Assembly: GCF_000687455.2 (NCBI RefSeq)
Contig: NZ_JGVW01000060.1
Span: 1-64,000, forward strand
DNA: 64,000 nt
Source of the DNA: Burkholderia sp. lig30
GTDB lineage: Bacteria > Pseudomonadota > Gammaproteobacteria > Burkholderiales > Burkholderiaceae
Reading direction: 5' to 3'
Each line of letters starts with the position of its first letter. The stretch's first letter is position 1. Shown piece by piece: positions 53,179 through 64,000 of the stretch. Under the pieces are notes generated by a model. The model had not been told where the DNA came from. It searched no databases and worked only from the letters and a program-made list of their open reading frames with translations. A program made the translations under genes and the position numbers.

Positions 53179-53487
53179 TCAGAACACCGGATGGCACTCG
53201 AACGAAAGTTCGGCTTGCCCGACGACGCCGCGCGCGGCGTTCAGCGATTCCTGCTTGACGCTGGCGCGCATGCCGCGCTGCGCGCAGTAATCGTTCGCCT
53301 CGTCGACCGCCTTCTGGTGCGCGCCGGCCCACGTCAGCAGGATGCCTCGCGAATGCGTCGTCACGGTATAGACGTTCGGCTGCGCGGTGGCGGCGACGTC
53401 CGTCGCGCTCGCGCATGCGGCCAGCAACAGCGTGCCGGCCACCATCGGCACGCCACGCAACAATGTTAGGAGAATGGACTTCGACAT
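53179..53487 (-). CDS. Small lipoprotein of unknown function
   Basis: A 102-residue protein with a lipoprotein signal (MSKSILLTLLRGVPMVAGTL) and lipobox LLAAC, so it should be lipidated. The mature part has VYTVTTHSRGILLTWAGAHQ, two Cys that could form a disulphide and a C-terminal FECHPVF. Similar short proteins are common in Burkholderia, but the role is unknown. No clear ribosome site is visible, and an upstream extension of 36 residues is less likely. Confidence 0.75.
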   Translation of the reverse strand: MSKSILLTLLRGVPMVAGTLLLAACASATDVAATAQPNVYTVTTHSRGILLTWAGAHQKAVDEANDYCAQRGMRASVKQESLNAARGVVGQAELSFECHPVF

Positions 53488-53652
53488 GTTTGAAGATCGC
53501 TCGCCGGGCAGACTCGCGGCGTACAGGACAGCCGAAAGTATGCCCTGCCCTTCCCCGCAGATCATGTCGCGAGTGCCAAACAAACTGTTTCCCAAACGTT
53601 AATGATGGCGCTGGACGACGCCGGCCGCCACGCGATCGCACCCCAAATAAAA

Positions 53653-53691
53653 GGTTCATCGAGGATTACCGGGGAACGCGGCGCAGACCGT
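53653..53691 (-). mobile_element. Relic of ISL3-type transposase gene 3' end, inverted copy
   Basis: Reading leftward, 53688-53656 encodes VCAAFPGNPR-stop. Thirty-eight of 39 bases match the inverted copy at 42849-42887. The rest of the 53488-53929 gap contains no gene; flanking sequence looks decayed apart from a terminator. Confidence 0.55.
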
Positions 53692-53838
53692 CCGCGTTCG
53701 GCCGATTTGTGATGCTGGCAATTGGGTCTTCGATGGCTGCTCGCAGTAGTAGAACTGCCATTCGCATAGCAGCGCGCGGCAGATCGCAATCGCAGTCGAC
53801 TCCGTCCTACCGCGCGCCAGCTCGCCGTTACCAAGCAA

Positions 53839-53879
53839 AAAGCGACCGGTCGTCGGCGGGCACACCGACCGGTCGCTTT
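53839..53879 (-). terminator. Strong rho-independent terminator of the tartrate operon
   Basis: AAAGCGACCGGTCG and CGACCGGTCGCTTT form a perfect 14-bp stem around a 13-base loop. Read leftward the stem is followed by a T-run (CTTTTTGC). It lies about 50 bp after the tartrate transporter stop. The reverse direction has few U residues. Confidence 0.85.
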
Positions 53880-53929
53880 AGACTTTAGACGAAGGGATCT
53901 GCGGGCGGGGCGAGCGTTGTCGAGGTCAT

Positions 53930-55240
53930 TCAATGACCGTGACGTTCCTCAGCACGAACCGGCACCTGCTTCGATTGCCGGCTCAGCAACCACGTCACCA
54001 CTGCTGACACGGCCAGCGTCGCCCCGACTACGTATAGACCGGCGGCGTAGCCTCCTGTCAGATCCTTCAGCCAGCCTATCGCGAAAGGACCAACGAAGCC
54101 GCCAAGATTGCCAACGGAATTGATCATCGCAATGCCCGCTGCCGCGCCGGCACCCGAGAGGAACATGCTCGGCATTGCCCATAGCGGTGCTTTGGCGGCG
54201 CTGATCCCGATGTTCACGATCACGAGCGCCAGGATGATCATCAGCGCGCTGCTGGCTCCGCCTGCGAAAAAGAATCCGAGGCAGGCCACTACACAGGGAA
54301 TCACCACGTGCCACGTCCGTTCTTCCGTGCGGTCCGAATGCTTCGCCCACAGGATCATTGCGATGACGGCGAGAACACTGGGTATGCCCGCAATGAGCCC
54401 GGTCTCGAACGAGCCGAACCCATACTGCCGGATGATCAGCGGCGCCCACAGACCAAGGGTGTAGAGGCCGGCTGAGGTGCCAAAGTAGATCAGTGCCAGT
54501 GCGAGCACTCGGGGATCTCGTAATGCACTGAGTGCGCCGGCCGTGTGGCCCGCATGCGACTGCTTTGCGTCCGCTTCCATCTTCAGCTTCGCGATCAGCC
54601 ATTCACGTTCGTCGGTCTGGAGCCATTGCGCCTTCGAGGGCGTGTCGGTCAGGTACTTCAGCACCACAAATCCGAGGATGATCGCGGGCACCGCTTCGAG
54701 AATGTAGAGCATCTGCCAGTCGTGCAATCCCCACATCGGCGGGAGTTTCATGATTGCGCCCGAAATCGGCGAGCCGATAGCGGTGGAAATCGGCGCTGCG
54801 GCCATGAACCACGCTGCAGCGACTGCGCGTTGCCGGCTCGGGAACCACAAGCTGAGGTAAAGAATGATGCCGGGAAAGAAGCCAGCTTCCGCGACACCGA
54901 GAACGAAGCGCAGCACGTAAAAGCTGGTCGGGCCGACGACGAACGCAGAGGCCGCCGACACGATGCCCCACGACACCATCACCCGTGCGATCCATTTGCG
55001 TGCGCCCACTTTGTGAAGAATCAGGTTCGAGGGCACTTCAAAAAGAAAGTAGCCGATGAAAAAGAGGCCGCCCCCGAGGCCAAACGCGGCCGGAGAAAGC
55101 CCGATGGCCTTGTTCATCGTCATCGCAGCAAATCCGACGTTGACGCGGTCGAGAAAGCTGACGAAATACAGCAACATCACAAACGGGATAATCCGCAGCA
55201 TCAGCTTGCGGGAAACCCGGGCTTCGAGATCGGAAATCAT
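53930..55240 (-). CDS. ttuB: MFS tartrate transporter, TtuB-like
   Basis: A 436-residue anion:cation symporter-type MFS protein. It opens RIIPFVMLLYFVSFLDRVNV and continues IGYFLFEVPSNLILHKVGAR and FVLGVAEAGFFPGIILYLS. This matches TtuB/phthalate-permease type carriers. Its place at the end of an operon with tartrate dehydrogenase, glycerate kinase, enolase and pyruvate kinase points to tartrate as substrate. A strong terminator follows. Confidence 0.9.
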   Translation of the reverse strand: MISDLEARVSRKLMLRIIPFVMLLYFVSFLDRVNVGFAAMTMNKAIGLSPAAFGLGGGLFFIGYFLFEVPSNLILHKVGARKWIARVMVSWGIVSAASAFVVGPTSFYVLRFVLGVAEAGFFPGIILYLSLWFPSRQRAVAAAWFMAAAPISTAIGSPISGAIMKLPPMWGLHDWQMLYILEAVPAIILGFVVLKYLTDTPSKAQWLQTDEREWLIAKLKMEADAKQSHAGHTAGALSALRDPRVLALALIYFGTSAGLYTLGLWAPLIIRQYGFGSFETGLIAGIPSVLAVIAMILWAKHSDRTEERTWHVVIPCVVACLGFFFAGGASSALMIILALVIVNIGISAAKAPLWAMPSMFLSGAGAAAGIAMINSVGNLGGFVGPFAIGWLKDLTGGYAAGLYVVGATLAVSAVVTWLLSRQSKQVPVRAEERHGH

Positions 55241-55330
55241 CTTGTCTCCTCCTTGGAGGGGCGAGCAGTGCTCTATGGGAAGGTCCGGTGTGACCGGTAT
55301 CTCGTCCGTTGTCCGTCTGCGCGGCTCTTC

Positions 55331-58049
<2,719 letters not shown>

Positions 58050-58053
<4 letters not shown>

Positions 58054-59387
58054 CTCCCTGAAAGATCGCCGCGCTGAGCGGCGATGAAGATGGCACGAAA
58101 ATCATTGACGTTGGTCAGCGTCGGCCCAGTGATGACCGAGTCGCCAAGTGCCTGAAAAAAGCCGTGGGCGTCGTTGTTCTCGAGGCGCTCGGATGCGCGG
58201 ATGCCTTGATCGCGCGCCCGCTCCAACGTATCTGGGCGTAGTAGTGCGCCTGCGATTTCTTCCTGGCCATCGACGCCATCCGTGTCGCCTGCTATCGCGA
58301 ATACACCAGGTTCTCCATTCAGCGCGACGCCGAGCGATAGAAGAAACTCGACGTTTCGACCGCCTCGACCGTCACCGCGAATCGTGACGGTCGTCTCGCC
58401 TCCGGACAGCAGGACGCAGGGCGCCGGAAAAGGTTGATCACGCCGGCTTACCTGCTTTGCGATGCCCGCCATCACCGTGCCAACGTCGCGTGCCTCACCT
58501 TCGATTGCGTCGCCGAGAATGTGCACGTCAATTCCCGCCTCGAGTGACTTCGTCGCCGCCGCTTCGAGCGCGAGTTGCGGCGTTGCAATCAGGTGTGTCT
58601 CGATGTCGGGCAAACGTGGATCGCCCGGTTTCAAGGTCTCCGTCAGGCTGTCCTCGAGCAAGGCGATCGCGACGGGTGACGCGCATATTTCATAGCGACG
58701 CAAAATGGCAAGCGCATCTGCGCACGTCGTGCTGTCGGGGACGGTTGGGCCGGATGCGATATCGTTTGCAGCATCGGCAGGAACGTCCGAGATGATCAGG
58801 TTGACCACGCGAGCCGGGTAGCAAGCTGCCGCGAGGCGGCCGCCCTTGATCGCAGACAGGTGCCGGCGTACGCAATTCATCTCGGAGATCGTTGCCCCAC
58901 TCGCGAGCAACGCCTGATTGATTTCTTGTTTGTCCTGCAGCGAGAGCCCCTTGGCGGGCAGCGGCAAGAGCGAAGATCCTCCGCCCGAAATGAGACAGAT
59001 GACCAAGTCGTCGGCGGTCAATCCCGAGACGAGCTGCATCAGGCGCACGGCTGCTTCCAGGCCTTTCTCATCGGGGACGGGATGCGCGGCCTCGACGATC
59101 TCGATTCGTTCGCACGCTACCGCATATCCGTAGCGCGTGACGACGAGCCCTTCGAGGGGACCGGTCCAGTGATCTTCGACTGCTTTTGCCATTGCAGCCG
59201 AGGCTTTTCCTGCGCCGACGACGATGGTCCGCCCACGCGGCGGCTGGGGAAGGAAGTCAGGTACGCGCAACGCCGGTTGTGCGCTCGCGATAGCGGCGCT
59301 GAACATGTCCCGCAAGAGGCGATCAACGTCCAGCTTGTTGACCGTTCCTTCGGTTGAAGATGGACCGGAATTTGAGGAGGGTTTCAT
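58050..59387 (-). CDS. ttuD: Glycerate 2-kinase, MOFRL family (TtuD-like)
   Basis: A 445-residue protein with the glycerate kinase type-2 fold. RTIVVGAGKASAAMAKAVE, LISGGGSSLLPLPAKG, SEMNCVRRHLSAIKGGRLA, and C-terminal MOFRL region LSGGETTVTIRGDGRGGRNVEF. Relatives were first annotated as hydroxypyruvate reductase TtuD, but the family makes 2-phosphoglycerate from D-glycerate. That product is the enolase substrate, so the activity fits the operon. The N-terminal 18 residues are probably not part of the domain. Confidence 0.92.
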
Positions 59388-59614
59388 TGCTGCTCTCGCG
59401 CAGCGGCCGGCACGGCCGCAACAGAAGCGAAATGCGCCAGGGTGAAGGAAGTGAACATCTTGTCTCCTGCCTTTCTTCAGCGCGTCGGGACGAGGCGACC
59501 CGGGCCGCGAACTGTCACGGCCACATGCCCGGATCGTGCCTGTCAGGGGGGCTCGCTCACGGAGAGCCCGCCATCAGGCGGGCGCAGCCTATGAGACGTT
59601 GACTCGCGTCGCGC

Positions 59615-60700
59615 TTACGCTGCGTTGGCGACTTTCTTTTCCAGCAAGGCGCACACGGCAGCTGTGACTTGAGCCGTGGTCGCGGTGCCGCCGAGGTCGC
59701 GCGTGTGAAGAGATTTGTCCGCCGTCACGGCTTCCACGGCCTGCATCACACGCCTGGCAGCCTCGAATTCGCCAACATGATCAAGCAGCATCACGACCGA
59801 CCAGAAGGTGCCGACGGGATTGGCCAGCCCTTTACCCATGATGTCGAATGCGGAGCCGTGGATCGGCTCGAACATCGACGGATAGCGGCGTTCAGGATCG
59901 ATATTGCCGGTCGGCGCGATGCCCAGGCTGCCGGCGAGGGCAGCGGCCAGATCGCTGAGAATGTCGGCATGCAGGTTGGTCGCGACAATCGTATCGAGCG
60001 TTTCGGGACGGTTGACCATGCGCGCCGTCGATGCGTCCACCAGTTCCTTGTCCCATTTGACGTCCGGAAATTCCTTCGAAATTTCGCCGGCGATCTCGTC
60101 CCACATCACCATCGCGTGGCGTTGCGCGTTGCTCTTCGTGATGACGGTCAGGAGCTTGCGCGGACGAGACTGCGCGAGGCGGAACGCGAAGCGCATGATC
60201 CGCTCGACGCCGGCGCGCGTCAGGATTGATACGTCCGTGGCCGCTTCGATCGGATGCCCCTGGTGGACACGACCGCCTACGCCCGAATATTCGCCCTCGG
60301 AGTTCTCGCGCACGATCACCCAGTTAAGGTCTTCCTGCTTGCAGCGCTTGAGCGGCGCGTCGATGCCCGGCAGGATGCGGGTCGGCCGCACGTTCGCGTA
60401 TTGATCGAGGCCCTGGCAAATCTTCAGGCGCAGACCCCACAGGGTGATGTGATCGGGAATGTCGGGGTCGCCCGCCGAACCGAACAGGATTGCATCCTTA
60501 TCGCGAATCGCGTCCAGACCATCCTCCGGCATCATGACGCCGTGTTTGCGGTAATAGTCGCCGCCCCAGTCGAAGTTTTCGAACTCGAATGCGAACGACT
60601 CATCGGACTTCGCGAGGGCTTCAAGCACTTGCTGACCGGCGGGCACGACCTCCTTGCCGATGCCGTCGCCCGGAATTGTTGCGATGCGATAGGTCTTCAT
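59615..60700 (-). CDS. ttuC: Tartrate dehydrogenase/decarboxylase
   Basis: A 361-residue beta-decarboxylating dehydrogenase related to isopropylmalate dehydrogenase. RIATIPGDGIGKEVVPAG, GSAGDPDIPDHITLWGLRL, IVRENSEGEYSGVGGRVHQG, and FEPIHGSAFDIMGKG. Motifs match TtuC, which converts tartrate to D-glycerate and CO2. The start MKTYRIATI has GGAG close upstream. It is the first gene of the operon and is separated by 227 bp from the glycerate kinase gene, a gap without recognisable features. The lysR gene diverges from it. Confidence 0.95.
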   Translation of the reverse strand: MKTYRIATIPGDGIGKEVVPAGQQVLEALAKSDESFAFEFENFDWGGDYYRKHGVMMPEDGLDAIRDKDAILFGSAGDPDIPDHITLWGLRLKICQGLDQYANVRPTRILPGIDAPLKRCKQEDLNWVIVRENSEGEYSGVGGRVHQGHPIEAATDVSILTRAGVERIMRFAFRLAQSRPRKLLTVITKSNAQRHAMVMWDEIAGEISKEFPDVKWDKELVDASTARMVNRPETLDTIVATNLHADILSDLAAALAGSLGIAPTGNIDPERRYPSMFEPIHGSAFDIMGKGLANPVGTFWSVVMLLDHVGEFEAARRVMQAVEAVTADKSLHTRDLGGTATTAQVTAAVCALLEKKVANAA

Positions 60701-60807
60701 GTCTCCGTCCTTCATGTGTGGGGTGTGACGGAACTTTACCCGCATCCAGACTCCCAAACCGGTGCTAGACTTAAACCATTATTAACCTGAATTCACAAGT
60801 TGAGGCG

Positions 60808-61737
60808 ATGCGCGATACCGTACAACCCGCCGATCTGAGTTTTTTCTCGACGCTCGCAGCGTCTGGCAGCCTGAGCGCGGCGGCACGCGAATTGGGGCTG
60901 ACGCCGGCTGCCGTCAGCAAGCGCTTGACGCAAATGGAAAGCCGCGCAGGTGTGGCGCTCATCAACCGGACCACCCGAAGGATGATGCTCACGCCCGAGG
61001 GTCAGCTTTATCTCGAACACGCGCGCCGGATACTCGACGAAATAGATGAACTGTCAGAGCTACTGGGAACAGCAAAGAAGACTCCGAAGGGATTGCTGCG
61101 TGTGAACGCGACGCTCGGCTTCGGACGCAGTCATGTTGCGCCAGCGATCTCCCGGTTTGTCGCCAAGTATCCGCAAGTATCAGTCCAGCTCCAGTTGTCG
61201 GTTACGCCGCCGCCCCTGACCGACGATGCATTCGACGTCTGCATCCGCTTCGGCGAGCCGCCCGATACGCGGGTGGTCGCGAGGCTTCTCGCGGCGAACC
61301 GGCGGTTGCTCTGCGCAGCACCTTCGTATATAGCATCGCGGGGCATGCCGATGACCGCTCATGACCTGACGCGGCACAACTGCATCGGAATCCGACAGGG
61401 TGATGAGGCTTATGGGGTCTGGCGTCTTACGTCGGGCAGAGGGGCGTCCCGCAAGACGGAGGCCGTGCGGATCAACGGCACACTGACAACGAACGACGGC
61501 GAAATCGCGGTCAAATGGGCGCTCGATGGGCACGGCATCTTGATGCGAGCCGAATGGGACATCAAACAGTATCTGGCAGATGGGTCTCTCGTGCTCGTGC
61601 TTCCCGATCACGAGACGCCGAACGCCGATATCTTCGCTGTGTATTCCCAGCGACACCAGATGTCCAATCGCATTCGTGCGTTTGTCGACTTTATTGCGCT
61701 CGATCTCGAACGCGAGGTGGGCGAGCACACGCATTGA
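60808..61737 (+). CDS. LysR-type regulator of tartrate utilisation (TtuA-like)
   Basis: A 309-residue LysR protein. The N-terminal winged helix is LSFFSTLAASGSLSAAAREL with TPAAVSKRLTQMESRAG. It diverges from the tartrate dehydrogenase gene across 107 bp containing the A/T-rich stretch ACTTAAACCATTATTAACC (near 60768), which is likely promoter and operator. Agrobacterium vitis TtuA has the same arrangement. The substrate domain is complete. Confidence 0.92.
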   Translation: MRDTVQPADLSFFSTLAASGSLSAAARELGLTPAAVSKRLTQMESRAGVALINRTTRRMMLTPEGQLYLEHARRILDEIDELSELLGTAKKTPKGLLRVNATLGFGRSHVAPAISRFVAKYPQVSVQLQLSVTPPPLTDDAFDVCIRFGEPPDTRVVARLLAANRRLLCAAPSYIASRGMPMTAHDLTRHNCIGIRQGDEAYGVWRLTSGRGASRKTEAVRINGTLTTNDGEIAVKWALDGHGILMRAEWDIKQYLADGSLVLVLPDHETPNADIFAVYSQRHQMSNRIRAFVDFIALDLEREVGEHTH

Positions 61738-62151
61738 CCTCGCACGGTGACTGTGCGTAGCTATGCTAATTGAACTCCGCCGGCCATTCGACGTTTGACC
61801 TCGGGCCGCTCACGACTAGCACCGCAATGGCTGGTTTCCATCCAAGCCGGGACATTCGGGAAATGCTGGCAAGGGGCCGTTTCGGGTCGGGTGCAACCGC
61901 CCACATCGGGCGGCAATCGGCCTGCTGCCGGAACGGCTACCAGCCAGGAGGCGACGTTGCGCATCACCCGACCCCGGTCCTTCATTTGTCCGGCGTACCT
62001 CATGAAGCCGACGAACAAGACTCGGGGCATCGAACTGGCCATCGGATACGTGTCGCGCGAGGCCATATGAGCAACACTCGTCACGCCATAAGCCTGCGCA
62101 AATAGCGTACCGAGTTATCGCTCCGAGCGGGAAGCGCCGAGTGAGATGGAA
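61738..62151. other. Gene-free, probably decayed sequence
   Basis: About 410 bp without a convincing gene. The longest frames lack family resemblance and good ribosome sites. Composition and repeated GACATTCGGG-like words recall decayed intergenic sequence common in Burkholderia. It separates the tartrate cluster from the toxin-antitoxin pair. Confidence 0.45.
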
Positions 62152-62364
62152 TCAGCGCGAATCAAGCCGATCCAGAATCGCCAGCGCCTGACTGGCGTCA
62201 CCACGCATGGCCAAGGCTTTGAAGCGCATTTCCACATCGGCGGCCGTGATGGCTTGGATGCCAAGTTCTTCGATCAGCTTGTTGACGCTCAGCTTGCGCG
62301 TACGAGCCAACGTTTTCAGGCGTTCGGCGGTGTCATCCGGAAGACGAATGGTAAGGGTGCTCAT
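62152..62364 (-). CDS. Ribbon-helix-helix antitoxin partner of PIN toxin
   Basis: A 70-residue protein. STLTIRLPDDTAERLKTLAR and LSVNKLIEELGIQAI are typical of a ribbon-helix-helix (HicB/CopG-like) antitoxin. The C-terminal part AADVEMRFKALAMRGDASQA should bind the toxin. It begins in an ATGA overlap with the PIN gene stop, so it is the second gene of the pair, an order known for this PIN group. The sequence looks intact. Confidence 0.85.
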   Translation of the reverse strand: MSTLTIRLPDDTAERLKTLARTRKLSVNKLIEELGIQAITAADVEMRFKALAMRGDASQALAILDRLDSR

Positions 62365-62801
62365 GGAAATCGCTCCAGGAATCGTGCCGGCGTCAGGATG
62401 GCGAGCGCATCCCATCGCAATTCTCCGCGGCCGACATCACGGATATTGTGTGTGACAATCGCCTGCGCTCCAGCCGCCACGGCAAGTTCGATCAGGTGGT
62501 TGTCCGCTTCGTCCGGCAGGTTGGGCCGCCACCCGTAATACAGGGTGACCCAGCGTCCGGCACGCGCCAGTGCCGCGAGGATTTGCAGTCGCTCGTCGGC
62601 CGTGGTCAGGTCTGGCCAGATAGGTCGCCCCGGCAAGTCTTCATATTCCAGCCACCGGGCATTGCCGAACACCGGCACGTGCCGCCCCTGCAGTATGCGC
62701 CGCAGCACCTCCCGGGAAGCACCGCCGTCCGAGCGCAGCGCAGAAACAAAGACGTACGCTCGAAACGTGTTCTGCGATCTGCCGCGCCCGGTTGTTTTCA
62801 T
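62361..62801 (-). pseudogene. PIN-domain toxin with altered N-terminus
   Basis: A 146-residue open frame. From VFVSALRSDGGASREVLRRI to the C-terminus it matches the PIN toxin-component family, including DEADNHLIELAVAAGAQAIV and THNIRDV, with late catalytic acids present. The N-terminus is odd: where the family has LDTN (first catalytic Asp), this frame reads FRAY, preceded by KTTGRGRSQNT with no resemblance. Other frames do not restore LDTN. The 5' end seems replaced or mutated, so RNase activity is doubtful while the antitoxin remains whole. Confidence 0.65.
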
Positions 62802-62988
62802 CGCTGTGCTTGCAGTGCGGCAAAATGAGTGTCCTGTCGCCCGTGCGGCCCCGATGAGTGACGCACTCGAAGGCGTGAACCTCCCGATCATGGTGCCTGT
62901 GCACGGGCCAAACGTCGGCGCCAGGCGGCGTGTTGCACCGTCCGGATTCGAGGCACCTGCCCGGGTGCGGCCCGTGCGATGATGTGCC

Positions 62989-63393
62989 ATGACCAACATG
63001 AGAGATGGAATGACGACTACATTCGACGAGGCGACAACGGCGGCGATCGCCGCGTTTGCCCAATTGGATTTCTACACGGCTGTGCAAGCGATGCGCGCCG
63101 AGGCCGATTACGACCGCGAACGAGACCAGTGGATCTCGCGCTATATCGACGAGCACGGCGGCGGCGCGGACGATGCAGCATACGATGCCTTGCACGCGCA
63201 GGCCCAGGCAACCCCGGAATACGCGCAGTTCGTCGATGCGGTTCGCCGGGAAATCCTGGAATACTTCGGCGTGGCCGACAATCAACTGGACTGGATGGTC
63301 CTGCTGCGCAATGACGACAGCGATGAGCTTTGGGCGGAAGTCAACCGGCGGCGGAGCGCGCTGGGAACCGGTGAAGTGCGCGGAGATCTCTGA
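62989..63393 (+). CDS. Hypothetical acidic protein
   Basis: A 134-residue acidic protein (FDEATTAAIAAFAQLDFYTA, DYDRERDQWISRYIDEHGGG, LLRNDDSDELWAEVNRRR). Start codons at residues 1, 4 and 8 are possible; the third has AGAGATGG just upstream. No known family recognised. Codon use and length suggest a real gene. It sits between a decaying toxin-antitoxin pair and a transposase fragment, so it may be accessory. Confidence 0.6.
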   Translation: MTNMRDGMTTTFDEATTAAIAAFAQLDFYTAVQAMRAEADYDRERDQWISRYIDEHGGGADDAAYDALHAQAQATPEYAQFVDAVRREILEYFGVADNQLDWMVLLRNDDSDELWAEVNRRRSALGTGEVRGDL

Positions 63394-63543
63394 CCATTGC
63401 TTGCCATTGGGGTCTCAAGTCGTGCTGGGTGCGGGGCTAGAGTCAGGTCAGTCACGTGATGCGCCGGGCTCTCAGTCGCTGCAACCGATCCGCTAAGGGA
63501 GGACAAGCTTTCGGATCTTCGGAACGAGTGACCGTTGTGCTCT

Positions 63544-63684
63544 CCCACTCAATACCAGCGTCGTCGAAAGCCTCAACAACACCATCAAGGTCATCAAGCG
63601 CAGCGCTTACGGATACCGCGACGAGGAATACTTCTTCCTCGAAATCCGCGCAGCCTTCCCCGGTAATCCGCGATCAACCAAATA
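63544..63684 (+). mobile_element. ISL3-family transposase C-terminal fragment
   Basis: The last 46 codons of an ISL3-type transposase remain: PLNTSVVESLNNTIKVIKRS, then AYGYRDEEYFFLEIRAAFPG and NPRSTK-stop. The upstream part of the gene is missing, and no terminal inverted repeats were seen. It shares the AAFPGNPR ending with the two shorter relics at 42849 and 53653. Confidence 0.8.
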
Positions 63685-63720
63685 AAACAACCCGATCGGC
63701 GCAACGCCCATCGGGTTGTT
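63684..63720 (-). terminator. Terminator for the CoA-transferase gene (possibly bidirectional)
   Basis: AAACAACCCGAT (63684-63695) pairs perfectly with ATCGGGTTGTTT (63709-63720). Read leftward the stem is followed by TTATTTGG, a U-rich tail. It lies about 70 bp after the CoA-transferase stop. It could also end rightward transcription. Confidence 0.8.
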
Positions 63721-63791
63721 TCGGTCATACCGATCCGCTCGTTCGAGCCCGTGCCGGGCGCCTTCGTCTCGCCCGCGGGCCGCTGGGCGCG

Positions 63792-64000
63792 ATCAGCCGG
63801 CGACGGCCGCCTCGCCGACGGTGCGCATCGTGTGCGTGTCCCGGTAGCGCACATGCCACGCCAGCGCTTCTTCGAGGACGTGCGGCGTCTGTCCGCCGTA
63901 GCGGCTCGCGCGCGTCACGTAGTCGCGCAACGCATCGCGATAGCGCGGGTCGGCGCAATGATTGATGACCTGCTGCGCGCGCTCGCGCGGCGCGAGGCCA
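63792..64000 (-). CDS. Acetyl-CoA hydrolase/CoA-transferase family protein, C-terminal part
   Basis: Only the last 69 residues are visible; the gene continues beyond the right edge. They read GLAPRERAQQVINHCADPRY, then RDALRDYVTRAS and HVLEEALAWHVRYRDT. This is the typical end of acetyl-CoA hydrolase or succinyl-CoA:acetate CoA-transferase (Cat1/AarC-like) enzymes, where GL..R.RA follows the conserved EQG region. A terminator follows the stop. The exact CoA donor cannot be told. Confidence 0.72.

Noticed and set aside
61770-62105. Candidate small gene after the tartrate regulator
   Set aside because: Frames on both strands lack ribosome sites and known motifs; the region looks non-coding.

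Overview
The window is a high-GC (about 67-70% by eye), gene-dense chromosomal segment whose protein sequences look like Burkholderia, most likely the Burkholderia cepacia complex. This is inferred from recognised families and codon use, not from a database search. The accessory-type catabolic modules and second copies of enolase and pyruvate kinase would fit a secondary chromosome, but that is a guess.

Layout, left to right. 0-0.3 kb: the N-terminus of a VgrG-type spike protein running off the left edge. 0.6-11.3 kb: a six-gene minus-strand operon of circularly permuted ATP-grasp, alpha-E and transglutaminase-like proteins. It contains two ATP-grasps and three transglutaminases, and one member of each set has lost key residues. 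11.8-14.9 kb: a probable 2-aminothiazoline-4-carboxylate-to-cysteine module (ATC hydrolase, N-carbamoyl amidohydrolase, periplasmic binding protein), divergent from a LysR regulator. 16-18.4 kb: ahpC-ahpF. 18.5-20.6 kb: a glycosyltransferase and an O-antigen ligase-like membrane protein. 20.9-26.6 kb: a carboxymuconolactone decarboxylase-like protein and class III aminotransferase pair, alanine racemase, an ECHDC3-like crotonase, a YbhB-like protein and a ParE-type toxin-antitoxin pair.

26.8-31.8 kb: a five-gene chemosensory-like operon of unusual composition. It has a membrane-bound HAMP-PAS-Hpt-ATPase kinase, a short MCP-like transducer, two CheX-type phosphatases and a CheY, but no CheW, CheR or CheB. 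Sequences matching the flagellar sigma-28 promoter consensus diverge from the gap upstream of it. 32.6-34.8 kb: a Fiu-like TonB siderophore receptor with a Fur-box-like site, flanked on both sides by heptamer tandem repeats. 36.8-42.7 kb: a lower-GC patch with a quinone oxidoreductase-like protein, an unusual membrane serine hydrolase and two divergent AraC-type regulators.

42.9-53.7 kb: a GGDEF-EAL protein, an aromatic-acid transporter with its AraC regulator, and a LysR-controlled transporter-mmsA-mmsB module. This block is bounded by two inverted near-identical 39-bp relics that look like the 3' end of an ISL3-type transposase gene. 53.9-61.7 kb: a tartrate utilisation cluster (transporter, enolase, pyruvate kinase, glycerate 2-kinase, tartrate dehydrogenase, divergent LysR) encoding a complete route from tartrate to pyruvate. 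61.7-64 kb: degraded sequence, a PIN-type toxin-antitoxin pair whose toxin seems to lack its first catalytic Asp, another ISL3 fragment, and the C-terminus of an acetyl-CoA hydrolase/CoA-transferase running off the right edge.

The strongest candidates for something undescribed are the chemosensory operon, whose two phosphatases end in the same C-terminal peptide, and the duplicated active/degenerate ATP-grasp-transglutaminase operon.
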